64,000 nucleotides of DNA from a virus. The notes under the pieces are model-generated. The model searched no databases and had not been told where the DNA came from. It was given only the letters and a program-made list of their open reading frames with translations. The position numbers and the translations under genes were made by a program. Location of the stretch: positions 1 through 64,000 of the IMG/VR virus record IMGVR_UViG_3300042386_001406; one strand, 5' to 3'. This document shows positions 51,132-60,269 of this stretch, in pieces. Positions within the stretch are counted from its first letter, which is position 1. Every line of letters starts with the position of its first letter.

Positions 51132-51479
51132 ATGACAGATAATTTATACCCAGATCGCCGTTGGTTAGTAATACCAACAACAATTACAAATTCAATTGAT
51201 TTTAATCAAGTTGAAGAATCATCTATTGACACACTACGTTTGTCTATAGATAAATCAGAGACATTTGTGAAATATCCTGTCACTGTAGTTACAGCATCTT
51301 ACACACAATCTTATTGGAATCCTGAAACAATGGAATCAGGAAGCTACATAGTAGAAGCAGGAACATATGGACGTCCAGATATATATTCTCCAGCATATCC
51401 AGAATATGAATATCCACCAATGCTTGAATTATTAGCTACACCAGCTTGGACTTCAGGTAGTATGCCAACAACAATATAA
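51132..51479 (+). CDS. small protein in adhesin array, related to 53653
   Basis: A 115-residue protein. The pattern IDFNQVEESSIDTLRLSIDK, then TFVKYPV, then LELLATPAWTSGSMP repeats in the protein at 53653 (IDFTQVLETSADTVRKSVDE, TFVKWDG, LAILATPEWSNPDTGSM), so they are paralogues. One precedes the last three LamG genes and the other follows them. The middle (SQSYWNPETMESGS-like stretch) is unique. They may be fibre-attachment or assembly proteins. Function unknown. Confidence 0.55.
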   Translation: MTDNLYPDRRWLVIPTTITNSIDFNQVEESSIDTLRLSIDKSETFVKYPVTVVTASYTQSYWNPETMESGSYIVEAGTYGRPDIYSPAYPEYEYPPMLELLATPAWTSGSMPTTI

Positions 51480-51490
51480 AATTTTAAGTT

Positions 51491-52195
51491 ATGGCATTTA
51501 CCAATGGACCAAAAATAGGAGGAATAACATTAAATCGTCAATACTTTCAAGACCCAGTATTAGGTAAATCTTTTACTGGAGGAACTACTACTACTAATTT
51601 AGTAGAAAATTCATCATATAACGCCGCTAACGCAACTGGTAAATTAACTAATGGTACTTATTTTTCATCATTAGGAGCTGGTTCTTTTTATTTTGATGGA
51701 AGTGATGATCAGATTAGATATGATCAAGGAGCTAACACTTATGATCCTTTATTGTTACCTACTGTTTGTACAGTTTATGCTTGGGTATATCCTTTGTCTT
51801 CAACAGGAGGTATATTTTCACATTGGAGTGGAGGACCAGTAAATTTAGGATATTGGATAAATGGAGGAAAAATAGCTGTTTATCAATATGATGGTGTTTG
51901 GACCAATTATGATAGTTCAGGAGCATCAGTATCAACAAATGCATGGTCTCAAATTGCTTGGGTTAGATCAAGTTCATCCAGTATGAGTTTATATTTAAAT
52001 GATAGTTTAAATGGAACTTTAACAGCTACTTCTCCAAGAGTTTTTGGAGGTGGAAATAATGGTGTGTTAGGATCTTTATGGGGATGGCAGTTTTTTAATG
52101 GTTATATGGGTGTATTTATGATATATTTTGAAGCTCATAGTTTATCTCAAGTACAACAAACGTATAACATATTTCGTGATCGTTACGGAGTATAA
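51491..52195 (+). CDS. LamG-like adhesin, paralogue 3
   Basis: A 234-residue jelly-roll protein. The N-terminus (NGPKIGGITLNRQYFQDPVL) differs from the other paralogues, lacking the DGLVLNLDAS element. The body (FYFDGSDDQIRYDQGANTYD, then AWVYPLSSTGGIFSHWSGG) and end (SLSQVQQTYNIFRDRYGV) are clearly LamG-like. Divergent strands probably carry a different glycan specificity. Same operon as its neighbours, with 13-base spacing to the next. Confidence 0.7.
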   Translation: MAFTNGPKIGGITLNRQYFQDPVLGKSFTGGTTTTNLVENSSYNAANATGKLTNGTYFSSLGAGSFYFDGSDDQIRYDQGANTYDPLLLPTVCTVYAWVYPLSSTGGIFSHWSGGPVNLGYWINGGKIAVYQYDGVWTNYDSSGASVSTNAWSQIAWVRSSSSSMSLYLNDSLNGTLTATSPRVFGGGNNGVLGSLWGWQFFNGYMGVFMIYFEAHSLSQVQQTYNIFRDRYGV

Positions 52196-52208
52196 AACAA
52201 ATTAATAA

Positions 52209-52922
52209 ATGGGAATATCAGCTGGACCAGATATAATACAAGATGGATTAGTACTAAATCTAGATGCTAGTGATAAGAATTCTTATCCTGGGTCAGGTAC
52301 TACTTGGTTTGATATATCTCAAGGATTAGTATTTAATTCTTATGGAACTACAACTTCTTGGGATATTGTTGGAGGAAGTAGAGCATTTACATTTAATGGC
52401 TCAGGTTATTGGGAATGTGGCTCAGGATTCAGTAATGTTAATTTAGGAGGTGATTGTACAATAATATTATGGTTATATGAAGTAGGGCATAGTGTTAGAA
52501 AAACTATTTTTGAAAAAGCAGGAACAACATATGCCTCTTATCAACAAGAGGTAGCTATGACTTGGGAAGTAGGACAAGATATATCTTGGTATAGTAGAGC
52601 TATACCAGATTATGACTATGCTAGTACTAATGCGTGCACAACTAATGCTTGGAATATGATGGCTATTAAAATGTCTACAGGATTAACTTCTACATCTAGA
52701 ACAGGATTTTATAGTAAAAATGGAGGACCTTTTATATCAACTTATACTTCACGTAGTAATACAGCATTAATACCTGCTGGCGCTATAAGAGTAGGGACAG
52801 GATATGCTGGAACTGTAGATAATGGGAGTATATCTAGTGTATTATGTTATAATAGAATGTTAAGTGATACTGAAATTTCCCAAAACTACAACGCTCAAAA
52901 ATCCCGCTTCGGCCTCAAATAA
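52209..52922 (+). CDS. LamG-like adhesin, paralogue 4
   Basis: A 237-residue protein starting GISAGPDIIQDGLVLNLDAS with the SYPGSGTTWFDIS element and ending MLSDTEISQNYNAQKSRFGL. The concanavalin-like core is complete. Four Cys residues in the middle (GECGSGF-like, NACTTN) are not shared by the paralogues. Closest to paralogue 5 in its start and end. A sugar-binding virion protein is the likely role. Confidence 0.72.
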   Translation: MGISAGPDIIQDGLVLNLDASDKNSYPGSGTTWFDISQGLVFNSYGTTTSWDIVGGSRAFTFNGSGYWECGSGFSNVNLGGDCTIILWLYEVGHSVRKTIFEKAGTTYASYQQEVAMTWEVGQDISWYSRAIPDYDYASTNACTTNAWNMMAIKMSTGLTSTSRTGFYSKNGGPFISTYTSRSNTALIPAGAIRVGTGYAGTVDNGSISSVLCYNRMLSDTEISQNYNAQKSRFGLK

Positions 52923-52940
52923 TCAAATAGTTATACCCGT

Positions 52941-53645
52941 ATGGCAACACAATTCGCAAATGGTAAAATAGTAACAGACGGTTTAGTATTAAATCTAAAC
53001 GCAGCTGATAGAAATTCATATCCTGGATCAGGTACGACGTGGACTGATATGAGTAGTGGAGGCTACAATGGTACCCTGACTAACGGGCCTATGTATTCAA
53101 CCGGAGACGGCGGTAGTATTGTTTTCGACGGAAGTGATGATTACGTTCAAGTAACATCCCCGTTTGGAAACGTAGATTGGTCTTCAAGAGCATGGTCTTT
53201 TAGTGCTTTTATGAAGTTAGACGTTTTAGGAGATAGATGTTTAGTAAATTTAAATTCTGCAAACAGTAGTGATTATGTTGTAACAAACGTGTTTTACACA
53301 GACGGAAAGAGCTATTGGTATTTTATAAAAAACTCAACTGCAGTACAGACAAACTTTGTCCAAACGACTAGTAATTTTTCAACTGGTCAAATTTTTCATT
53401 TCGTAATGACCTATAACGGAAATGGTCTATCTACAGGAAATATATTTTTCTATAAAAATGGAGTTCAACTAACAACAACAAACGGAGGTAGTGCAGGATT
53501 AGCAAATCAAACCGGATTACAAATAGGCGGAAATTATTTTCTTGATGGAAACGTCTACAACTTTATCATGTACAATAGAGCACTCTCAGCCTCAGAAGTA
53601 CTACAAAATTTTAACGCCCAAAAATCACGCTTCGGATTAATATAA
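52941..53645 (+). CDS. LamG-like adhesin, paralogue 5
   Basis: A 234-residue protein with the shared start (GKIVTDGLVLNLNAADRNSY), then FDGSDDYVQVTSPFGNVDWS, and the shared end ALSASEVLQNFNAQKSRFGL. Codon use differs from neighbours: more C- and G-ending codons in the first 250 bases (for example GACGGCGGT and CCCGTTT), while the end returns to phage-typical codons. This suggests a recently acquired or recombined 5' part. It is the last LamG gene, 8 bases before the small paralogous gene. Confidence 0.72.
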   Translation: MATQFANGKIVTDGLVLNLNAADRNSYPGSGTTWTDMSSGGYNGTLTNGPMYSTGDGGSIVFDGSDDYVQVTSPFGNVDWSSRAWSFSAFMKLDVLGDRCLVNLNSANSSDYVVTNVFYTDGKSYWYFIKNSTAVQTNFVQTTSNFSTGQIFHFVMTYNGNGLSTGNIFFYKNGVQLTTTNGGSAGLANQTGLQIGGNYFLDGNVYNFIMYNRALSASEVLQNFNAQKSRFGLI

Positions 53646-53652
53646 TAAAAAT

Positions 53653-53931
53653 ATGGAAACACAATTACAAGAGTATGACAACAGAGAATTCATGATATTT
53701 AATGTATCTGAATTACCACAAATTGATTTTACCCAAGTATTAGAAACATCAGCTGATACTGTTAGAAAATCAGTTGATGAAACAAAAACATTTGTTAAAT
53801 GGGATGGCACTATACCTCAATGTGTAGCTGATTTAACTACTAAGGAAGGACCATATAATTATGATGAAATTTTAGCAATTCTTGCTACACCAGAATGGTC
53901 AAATCCTGATACAGGTAGCATGAAACCTTAA
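53653..53931 (+). CDS. small protein in adhesin array, related to 51132
   Basis: A 92-residue acidic protein, paralogous to the 115-residue protein at 51132 (shared IDF-QV-E-S-DT-R-S-D, TFVK and LATP-W-GSM elements) but without its central insertion. It lies between the last LamG gene and the collagen-like fibre. It could be a chaperone or connector for these fibres. Its TAA overlaps an ATATTTAT box. Confidence 0.55.
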   Translation: METQLQEYDNREFMIFNVSELPQIDFTQVLETSADTVRKSVDETKTFVKWDGTIPQCVADLTTKEGPYNYDEILAILATPEWSNPDTGSMKP

Positions 53932-53939
53932 TATTTATA
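53930..53939 (+). promoter_or_regulatory. ATATTTAT box upstream of the collagen-like fibre
   Basis: Reads AATATTTATA, 43 nt before the ATG at 53983. The leader holds a 7-bp hairpin at 53950-53973 (ATCTCAG / CTGAGGT, one T-G pair). Confidence 0.5.
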
Positions 53940-53982
53940 CCAAACCCGTATCTCAGGGACAGTGAACTGAGGTAATATAAGT

Positions 53983-56900
53983 ATGGCTAATGAATTTGTT
54001 GCTCGCAATGGTATCATTGCGTTGAATGACTCTCAAATAACCGGATCGTTAAGTGTTGGCAGTAATGTTACTGCCTCTAATGCGCTTATCACAGGTACAA
54101 TAACTGCCCAAACTTTATTAGTACAGAATATTACCTCATCTAGAGATTATGTGACGGGTTCTACTGTATTTGGATCATCACTTTCTAACACACACCAATT
54201 TACAGGTTCTGTTTCAATAACAGGAAGTTTAACTATACCTTCTATTCCACAAGGTACTACTGAAACTAATATATTAGTAATAGATGGTGATGGTGGATTT
54301 AAATATAGAAATAATTTAAGTTTACAAGGTGCCCAAGGTGCCACTGGACCTCAAGGTGCCCAAGGTGCTGTTGGACCACAGGGAGCTCAAGGAGCCCAAG
54401 GTGCTGTTGGTCCACAGGGTATTCAAGGTATACAAGGAGCCCAAGGTGCAGTTGGGCCTCAAGGTATTCAAGGTATACAAGGAGCCCAAGGGGCTACTGG
54501 ACCGCAGGGAGCACAAGGCGCTCAAGGCGCTCAAGGTGCAACAGGACCTCAAGGAGCCCAAGGCGCCCAAGGAGCTACAGGACCCCAAGGTATACAAGGT
54601 ATACAAGGTATACAAGGCGCACAGGGTGCAACTGGACCTCAAGGTGCCCAAGGCGCTCAAGGTGCTCAAGGAGCTACAGGCCCACAAGGAGCTCAAGGAG
54701 CTACAGGACCCCAAGGTATACAAGGTATTCAAGGTATTCAAGGTATTCAAGGCGCACAGGGTGCAACTGGACCTCAAGGTGCCCAAGGCGCACAAGGTAC
54801 ACAAGGCGCAACAGGACCTCAAGGTATTCAAGGTATTCAAGGTATTCAAGGTATTCAAGGCGCCCAAGGTGCTACAGGTCCTCAGGGTGCCCAAGGCGCT
54901 CAAGGAGCTCAAGGAGCTACAGGTCCACAAGGAATCCAAGGTGTACAAGGAGCTCAAGGAGCTACAGGTCCACAAGGAATCCAAGGTGTACAAGGAGCTC
55001 AAGGTGCTACAGGACCTCAAGGTATTCAAGGTATTCAAGGTGCCCAAGGTGCTACAGGCCCTCAGGGTGCCCAAGGCGCCCAAGGTGCTCAAGGTGCAAT
55101 TGGACCACAAGGCGCCCAAGGTGCAACTGGACCAAACGCTGGAATTACTTCATATACAAATCCAGGTGATAATCGTGTTATCACTTCAGTTAACTCATCT
55201 ACTATTAATGGTGAGGCTAACTTATTATTTGATGGTTCAACCTTAAGAATAACAGGATCTTTAATACAATCTGGATCAACAGGTGCTTCATTATATGGAA
55301 GTGGTTCAGGTGTATTTACAGTAGATGGTACTGTAGGTAGATTATTCCAAGTAGATGATTCACTTACAGGATCATTATTCTCAGTTAATACAGCTGGTGG
55401 TTTACCTGTAATAGAAGCCTTCTCAGACAATACAGTTAAAATTGGTAAATATGGATCTGAAGCGATTGTAATATCTGGTAGTAATAATACAACCCAAATC
55501 AGTGGTTCAATTAAATTACCTTCATTAGGTTCAACTTCAGACACAACTGTAGTAACATTTAATACTACAACTAAAACAATAGGATATAATACAGTAGCAG
55601 GACCTCAGGGAGCCCAAGGCGCAACTGGACCTCAAGGCGCCCAAGGTGCTACAGGTCCTCAGGGTGCCCAAGGCGCTCAAGGTGCTCAAGGCGCAACAGG
55701 ACCTCAAGGTATTCAAGGTATTCAAGGTGCCCAAGGCGCCCAAGGCGCAACAGGTCCACAAGGTGCTCAAGGTGCCCAAGGCGCTCAGGGCGCGACTGGA
55801 CCTCAAGGCGCTCAAGGAGCCCAAGGAGCCCAAGGTGCTCAAGGAGCAACTGGGCCTCAAGGTGCACAAGGCGCTCAGGGAGCCCAAGGCGCGACTGGAC
55901 CTCAAGGCGCTCAAGGTAACCAAGGCGCTCAGGGAGCCCAAGGTGCACAAGGTATTCAAGGTATTCAAGGTATTCAAGGAGCTCAAGGTTCACAAGGTGC
56001 CCAAGGTTCTCAAGGTGCACAAGGTGCAACTGGGCCTCAAGGAGCTCAAGGTGCTACTGGTCCAAATGCAGGTATAACTTCATATACAAATCCAGGCGAT
56101 AATAGAGTATTAACTTCAGTTAACTCATCTACTATCAATGCTGAGACAAATTTAACATTTGATGGATCTACATTAACTGTATCTGGAAGTACAGCAAATA
56201 AAGTATCAGTTATAGGTTCAGGTAGTGGTGTAAATACAACTCTATTCTCAGTAGATGGAGCTAATGGTAGATTATTTGAAGTATCAGATGATTTATCTAA
56301 CTCACTATTTTCAGTTAATACTATTGCAGGTATTCCTGTAATTGAAGCATTCGCTGATAATACAGTTAAATTAGGTAAGTTTGGAGCTGAAGCTATTGTA
56401 ATATCAGGAAGTAACAATACAACTCAGATTAGTGGTTCTATTAAATTACCGAGTTTAGGATCTACATCTGATACTACAGTTGTTACTTTTAATACAACAA
56501 CAAAAACTATAGGATATAATACAGTAGCAGGTCCTCAAGGTGCACAGGGTGCTCAAGGTGCACAGGGTGCTCAAGGTGCTCAAGGTGCTCAAGGTATTCA
56601 AGGTATTCAAGGCTCTCAAGGAGCCCAAGGCTCTCAAGGTGCCCAAGGAGCCCAAGGTGCAACAGGCCCTCAAGGTGCCCAAGGTGCTCAAGGATCTCAA
56701 GGTGCACAAGGCGCCCAAGGCGCTCAAGGCGCGACAGGCCCTCAAGGTGCCCAAGGTGCTCAAGGATCTCAAGGTGCACAAGGCGCACAAGGAGCCCAAG
56801 GCGCGACAGGCCCACAAGGTGCTCAGGGTAGCCAAGGCGCTCAAGGAGCACAGGGTGCCCAGGGAGCATCTGGCGCCACTATCTTAGGTAGTGCTAATAC

Positions 56901-57942
56901 ATGGACTGGTGCTAACTATTTCCAAAGCAATCTTGGTGGATATGCTGGTGTTTTAAGTAGTCCTCCTCTTCAAGCATATTCAACATCTAACAACTCAGCA
57001 TTTATGTCTTTTCATAAAGGAGGAGTATATGCTGTTAATATGGGATTAGATGCTGATGATGTTTTAAGAATTGGTGGATGGAGTGCTTCAGCTAATAGAT
57101 GGCAACTTGACATGAGCGGTAATAATACTGTTGCTAGTTCTTTCAGAGCCCCAATATTCTATGATTCGGATAATACAGGATATTATTTAAATCCAGCTAG
57201 TACATCTAATATAAATCAAACCCAGTTAGACTATAATATGGCTACTGGTGTTGGTAATAATAGTTTTAATGTATCTAAATCTTTACTAGGTAGTATTCAT
57301 ATAGTAAATGGAGCTGGTCCTTCATCTGGTGATGGAAGACAAGCAGGTATTACTTTTATGGGAAGTTCAGCTTCAGAAGCTCAAGCTGGTATATATGTTG
57401 GTAATAATAACAGTGCTGGTACTTACATGGGATTTGCTACAACAGATTCTTATGCTACTGGTCCTCAATTATTCATGTCAGCTTATAATGGTGGATATGT
57501 TTACTTTCATAGATCATATGTTGAAGCTGCGGGTTCATTCCGTGCTCCAATATTCTATGATTCAGCTAATACAGCATATTACTTTGATGGTTCAGCTACA
57601 GGTGACTCAATTCGTGTAGCTGGTGATGTAGTAGCTTATTACTCAGATGAACGTTTAAAAGATATTAAATGTAATATATCAGATGCTTTATCTAAAGTAA
57701 TGACTTTAAATGGTTTCTATTATGAACCAAATAAAATAGCTCAGTCATTTGGATATGAGAAAAAATTACAAATAGGTTTATCAGCCCAACAAGTAGAAAC
57801 TGTTTTACCTGAAGTTATTAAAGATGCTCCTATAGGAAATGGATATAAAACATTAGATTATTCTAAATTAGTACCATTACTTATTGAAGCCATCAAAGAA
57901 CAACAAAAACAAATTGATGAGTTAAAAACTAAATTAAAATAA
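53983..57942 (+). CDS. collagen-like tail fibre with S74 intramolecular chaperone
   Basis: A 1319-residue fibre. Residues 1-85 hold an anchor and a fibre module shared with the long fibre ([16 protein letters not shown], then [17 protein letters not shown]). Three collagen-like blocks (GPQGAQGAQ-type triplets) lie at about 115-384, 541-696 and 850-963, separated by two duplicated beta domains. Then come head/knob repeats ([17 protein letters not shown] and [17 protein letters not shown]), then the S74 endosialidase-type chaperone. The latter begins at Ser1221 (YYSDERLKD), where self-cleavage is expected, and ends in a coiled coil. It should be a trimeric host-recognition fibre. Confidence 0.88.
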   Translation: MANEFVARNGIIALNDSQITGSLSVGSNVTASNALITGTITAQTLLVQNITSSRDYVTGSTVFGSSLSNTHQFTGSVSITGSLTIPSIPQGTTETNILVIDGDGGFKYRNNLSLQGAQGATGPQGAQGAVGPQGAQGAQGAVGPQGIQGIQGAQGAVGPQGIQGIQGAQGATGPQGAQGAQGAQGATGPQGAQGAQGATGPQGIQGIQGIQGAQGATGPQGAQGAQGAQGATGPQGAQGATGPQGIQGIQGIQGIQGAQGATGPQGAQGAQGTQGATGPQGIQGIQGIQGIQGAQGATGPQGAQGAQGAQGATGPQGIQGVQGAQGATGPQGIQGVQGAQGATGPQGIQGIQGAQGATGPQGAQGAQGAQGAIGPQGAQGATGPNAGITSYTNPGDNRVITSVNSSTINGEANLLFDGSTLRITGSLIQSGSTGASLYGSGSGVFTVDGTVGRLFQVDDSLTGSLFSVNTAGGLPVIEAFSDNTVKIGKYGSEAIVISGSNNTTQISGSIKLPSLGSTSDTTVVTFNTTTKTIGYNTVAGPQGAQGATGPQGAQGATGPQGAQGAQGAQGATGPQGIQGIQGAQGAQGATGPQGAQGAQGAQGATGPQGAQGAQGAQGAQGATGPQGAQGAQGAQGATGPQGAQGNQGAQGAQGAQGIQGIQGIQGAQGSQGAQGSQGAQGATGPQGAQGATGPNAGITSYTNPGDNRVLTSVNSSTINAETNLTFDGSTLTVSGSTANKVSVIGSGSGVNTTLFSVDGANGRLFEVSDDLSNSLFSVNTIAGIPVIEAFADNTVKLGKFGAEAIVISGSNNTTQISGSIKLPSLGSTSDTTVVTFNTTTKTIGYNTVAGPQGAQGAQGAQGAQGAQGAQGIQGIQGSQGAQGSQGAQGAQGATGPQGAQGAQGSQGAQGAQGAQGATGPQGAQGAQGSQGAQGAQGAQGATGPQGAQGSQGAQGAQGAQGASGATILGSANTWTGANYFQSNLGGYAGVLSSPPLQAYSTSNNSAFMSFHKGGVYAVNMGLDADDVLRIGGWSASANRWQLDMSGNNTVASSFRAPIFYDSDNTGYYLNPASTSNINQTQLDYNMATGVGNNSFNVSKSLLGSIHIVNGAGPSSGDGRQAGITFMGSSASEAQAGIYVGNNNSAGTYMGFATTDSYATGPQLFMSAYNGGYVYFHRSYVEAAGSFRAPIFYDSANTAYYFDGSATGDSIRVAGDVVAYYSDERLKDIKCNISDALSKVMTLNGFYYEPNKIAQSFGYEKKLQIGLSAQQVETVLPEVIKDAPIGNGYKTLDYSKLVPLLIEAIKEQQKQIDELKTKLK
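54328..56868 (+). repeat. collagen-like triplet repeats in three blocks with duplicated spacer
   Basis: Blocks at about 54328-55134, 55602-56067 and 56529-56868 consist of repeated CAAGGTGCCCAAGG-like 9, 18 and 27 bp units encoding Gly-x-y. The two spacers between them (about 55135-55601 and 56068-56528) are about 465 bp and clearly duplicated (for example both encode [20 protein letters not shown]). The array is prone to recombination. Confidence 0.85.
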
Positions 57943-57949
57943 AGTTTTT

Positions 57950-58873
57950 ATGGCTTTACCAGCTAGTGGACAAATATCAATGAATAATATTAGAACTGAG
58001 TTAGGGATATCTACTCAATCACCTTTCTCTCTAGATACTGCTATAGATGGTGGATATGTTTATCTTAATGAATGTAGCGCTGCTAGACCAAACGCTGCTA
58101 CCCCACAAACAATAAGTGAATGGTATAGCTATAATCATAGCGCTGTTTGTACAAATAGAGGTAGTTTTAAATTTAGCAGCACTAGTTGTGCTGATGCTTG
58201 TACTGGACCTTTTACAACAACTCTTTATTCTTGTGGATTATCAATTGGAAATATTCTTAGATCAGGATTAATATCTCCAGGTAACTACTGTGGAGGTCCT
58301 GTTATTAATATTGTTGGATATTATAGCAATGGAACAACATGTTATCAAGTTACTGATCAAACTATTGTAGCTATATCTTCTTGTCCTACTCCAACACCTA
58401 CACCAACACCAACCCCTACTCCAACACCAACACCTACTCCAACACCTACACCAACACCTACACCAACACCTTCATCAGGTGTTACTATTACAGTATATAC
58501 TAAACAAAATACTAATGGTGTTGGAAATGGATATAGTGTTTATTATCGTCTAAACGGATGTAGTGGAAAGGGTGCATGGCAACAGTTATCTTGTGGTAGT
58601 TGCCCAACTAGTGATAGCTGCTCAGCTTGCTCTGGTACTATCTCAGCTAATTCAAACCAAGATATATCAATCGCTATACTAGATTGTAGTCTTGGAACAG
58701 GTATATCATTTAATGCTAGTGATAATACAAGTACTTGTCCTTCAAACGCAGCTAACTATTGTGATAATGCTGACTGTACAGGTACACCATTCACATTTAA
58801 TTCTGGTACATCAAATAAAAATATAGCAATTAATGTTTATACAGGTAAACTTGGATATTTGTATTGCTTATAA
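57950..58873 (+). CDS. Cys-rich virion protein with (TP)n linker
   Basis: A 307-residue protein. The first 60 residues (MALPASGQISMNNIRTELGI) are a phage virion anchor motif. Then comes a Cys-rich domain (about 65-143), a nearly pure Thr-Pro linker (about 145-174), and a second Cys-rich domain (about 176-307; SCGSCPTSDSCSACSGTIS-like). The Cys residues should form disulphides only outside the cell, so folding may finish after release. Likely a tail-tip or capsid adhesin. Confidence 0.6.
   Translation: MALPASGQISMNNIRTELGISTQSPFSLDTAIDGGYVYLNECSAARPNAATPQTISEWYSYNHSAVCTNRGSFKFSSTSCADACTGPFTTTLYSCGLSIGNILRSGLISPGNYCGGPVINIVGYYSNGTTCYQVTDQTIVAISSCPTPTPTPTPTPTPTPTPTPTPTPTPTPTPSSGVTITVYTKQNTNGVGNGYSVYYRLNGCSGKGAWQQLSCGSCPTSDSCSACSGTISANSNQDISIAILDCSLGTGISFNASDNTSTCPSNAANYCDNADCTGTPFTFNSGTSNKNIAINVYTGKLGYLYCL
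58384..58473 (+). repeat. near-pure Thr-Pro coding repeat
   Basis: About fifteen consecutive ACN-CCN codon pairs (CCTACACCAACACC-type), the purest of the four Pro-Thr tracts in this window. Confidence 0.85.
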
Positions 58874-58887
58874 TAAATTAATTAATT

Positions 58888-59730
58888 ATGCCATATAGTG
58901 AAGGTACAAAACAATATGTTGGAAGAAGTACAGTAACAAATTATTCAATACCAAGTCCAAATCCTTTTGCTGAAGGTAGTATATCAGTACCTAGAGTATT
59001 AAATTACACAAATGGTATAAGAACTGTTCCTATAATGCATAGAGCATTTAGAAATTTAGAGATAAAATATGCTAATGCTTTAGTAGCCACAGCTTGTGAA
59101 TATAGAGGTGTTAGTGCTGGTAGTTTAAGAGTTTTAGATATTGGATATGGATTAGGATATAGTACCCAAAGATTCTATGAATTAGGAGTTGGTACTTATC
59201 ACTGTGTTGAATTAAATGAAAGTATATGGAATGACGCTAATAGCCATGATTATGCTCAAGGCAGTGGTGCAGCAGTGGCTATCCCTGAAAGTTATCAGTT
59301 TTTTTGGACTAGTTTTGAACAATACGCTGATGGCTATGAGGGGGGAAAAGGTGAGGAGGCACAATGGTATGATATAATATATTATAGTCCAAGTGATGAT
59401 TTTGGTAATATGGGAATATTTAATATCCTTAGACGAGTAAGTAAACAAGGCACTATATTAGGTGTTCAAGGTATCCCTTTATTTGGTAGCGCGGTGAATA
59501 TAGGTGACTTTGTTGTTCAAACACCAAGTGGAGTAGCTCCAGATGCTGATGTTTATGATTCTTCTTTTACAGTTGGTATGTATAATGCTCTAAATAATAT
59601 AGGATATTTTAGTGTATATTTTCAATACTTAAATTGTGATGGAGGAGATGGATTCGGTCTTCCATTCCCTATTGAGGTTGGAAGTCCATGCGGTAATGGA
59701 ACATGGATGTCTGATCAACCACGTTTATAA
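58888..59730 (+). CDS. SAM-dependent methyltransferase-like protein
   Basis: A 280-residue protein. LRVLDIGYGLGYSTQRFYEL (motif I GxGxG-like at residues 82-90) followed by YHCVELNES (the acidic residue after strand 2) is the cofactor site of class I methyltransferases. DIIYYSPSDDFG takes the motif IV place. The N-terminal 60 and C-terminal 70 residues are extra, and the end (GYFSVYFQYLNCDGGDGFGL) is Gly-rich. A substrate on the adhesins, on glycans or on DNA is equally possible. It lies between a fibre gene and the glycosyltransferase region. Confidence 0.6.
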   Translation: MPYSEGTKQYVGRSTVTNYSIPSPNPFAEGSISVPRVLNYTNGIRTVPIMHRAFRNLEIKYANALVATACEYRGVSAGSLRVLDIGYGLGYSTQRFYELGVGTYHCVELNESIWNDANSHDYAQGSGAAVAIPESYQFFWTSFEQYADGYEGGKGEEAQWYDIIYYSPSDDFGNMGIFNILRRVSKQGTILGVQGIPLFGSAVNIGDFVVQTPSGVAPDADVYDSSFTVGMYNALNNIGYFSVYFQYLNCDGGDGFGLPFPIEVGSPCGNGTWMSDQPRL

Positions 59731-59763
59731 AAATTACAATTTGGTTACCTTACAAATCTAATA

Positions 59764-59773
59764 TATATTTATA
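59764..59773 (+). promoter_or_regulatory. ATATTTAT box upstream of the 152-aa gene
   Basis: Reads TATATTTATA in the gap after the methyltransferase gene; 18 nt before the ATG at 59792. Confidence 0.5.
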
Positions 59774-59791
59774 TATAACAATAAATAAATT

Positions 59792-60250
59792 ATGGGAAAA
59801 ATCACATTAAAGTTACATGAAATTTATTCACTACATGGTGAATTAAACGGTTTAGTAAATAATCAAACTGGTGAAGTTGTTTCAAAAGGATTATTAGCTG
59901 AAAAACTTAAACTAAGTACCAAATACTATGTTACTGAATTAGCTAAAACCGTTGATAAAGAAAGAGAAATAGTTGATAAAGTAAAAGAAGAATTAATTAA
60001 AAAACATGGTGAAGTAGATGAAAATGGAGGTGTTTTCATTTCACGATTTATCAACACTGTAAAAAATGAAGAAGGTAAGATCATATCAGGAGATATTAAT
60101 CCTAAGATAATATCTTTTGAAAAAGAATTTAATGAGTTTCTTCAAGATGAAAAAACCATTGAATATAAAGAATTTAAACTATCTGATTTTGATGGTATTG
60201 AAACTGAAGGTATTTACACTACTTTTTTTAAACTTGTAAAACCTGAATAA
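59792..60250 (+). CDS. conserved helical phage protein
   Basis: A 152-residue protein. The N-terminal half (LHEIYSLHGELNGLVNNQTG, then KLSTKYYVTELAKTVDKERE) is a charged helical hairpin of a type found in other phage proteins similar to DUF1617. The C-terminal half is acidic with beta strands. No signal or catalytic motif. It has its own ATATTTAT box and is followed by another. Function unknown. Confidence 0.5.
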   Translation: MGKITLKLHEIYSLHGELNGLVNNQTGEVVSKGLLAEKLKLSTKYYVTELAKTVDKEREIVDKVKEELIKKHGEVDENGGVFISRFINTVKNEEGKIISGDINPKIISFEKEFNEFLQDEKTIEYKEFKLSDFDGIETEGIYTTFFKLVKPE

Positions 60251-60256
60251 TTTTTA

Positions 60257-60266
60257 AATATTTATT
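60257..60266 (+). promoter_or_regulatory. ATATTTAT box 3 nt before the 116-aa gene
   Basis: Reads AATATTTATT in the 19-base gap; 3 nt before the ATG at 60270. Confidence 0.35.
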
Positions 60267-60269
60267 ATT

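Noticed and set aside
54328-56868. CRISPR-like regular repeats
   Set aside because: Repeats are coding Gly-x-y units without unique spacers, in frame with a fibre protein.
54322-56869. Long open frames on both strands across the collagen-like region (Leu/Thr/Ser-rich on the minus strand, Lys/Val/Pro-rich in another + frame)
   Set aside because: They are mirror frames of Gly-x-y repeat DNA, which has no stop codons in several frames; low complexity and no start signals.
693-60266. T4-type late promoters (TATAAATA) on the minus strand
   Set aside because: The boxes read as TATAAATA only on the strand opposite to all genes. No minus-strand genes exist for them to drive, so I list them as + strand elements and mention the resemblance as a finding.
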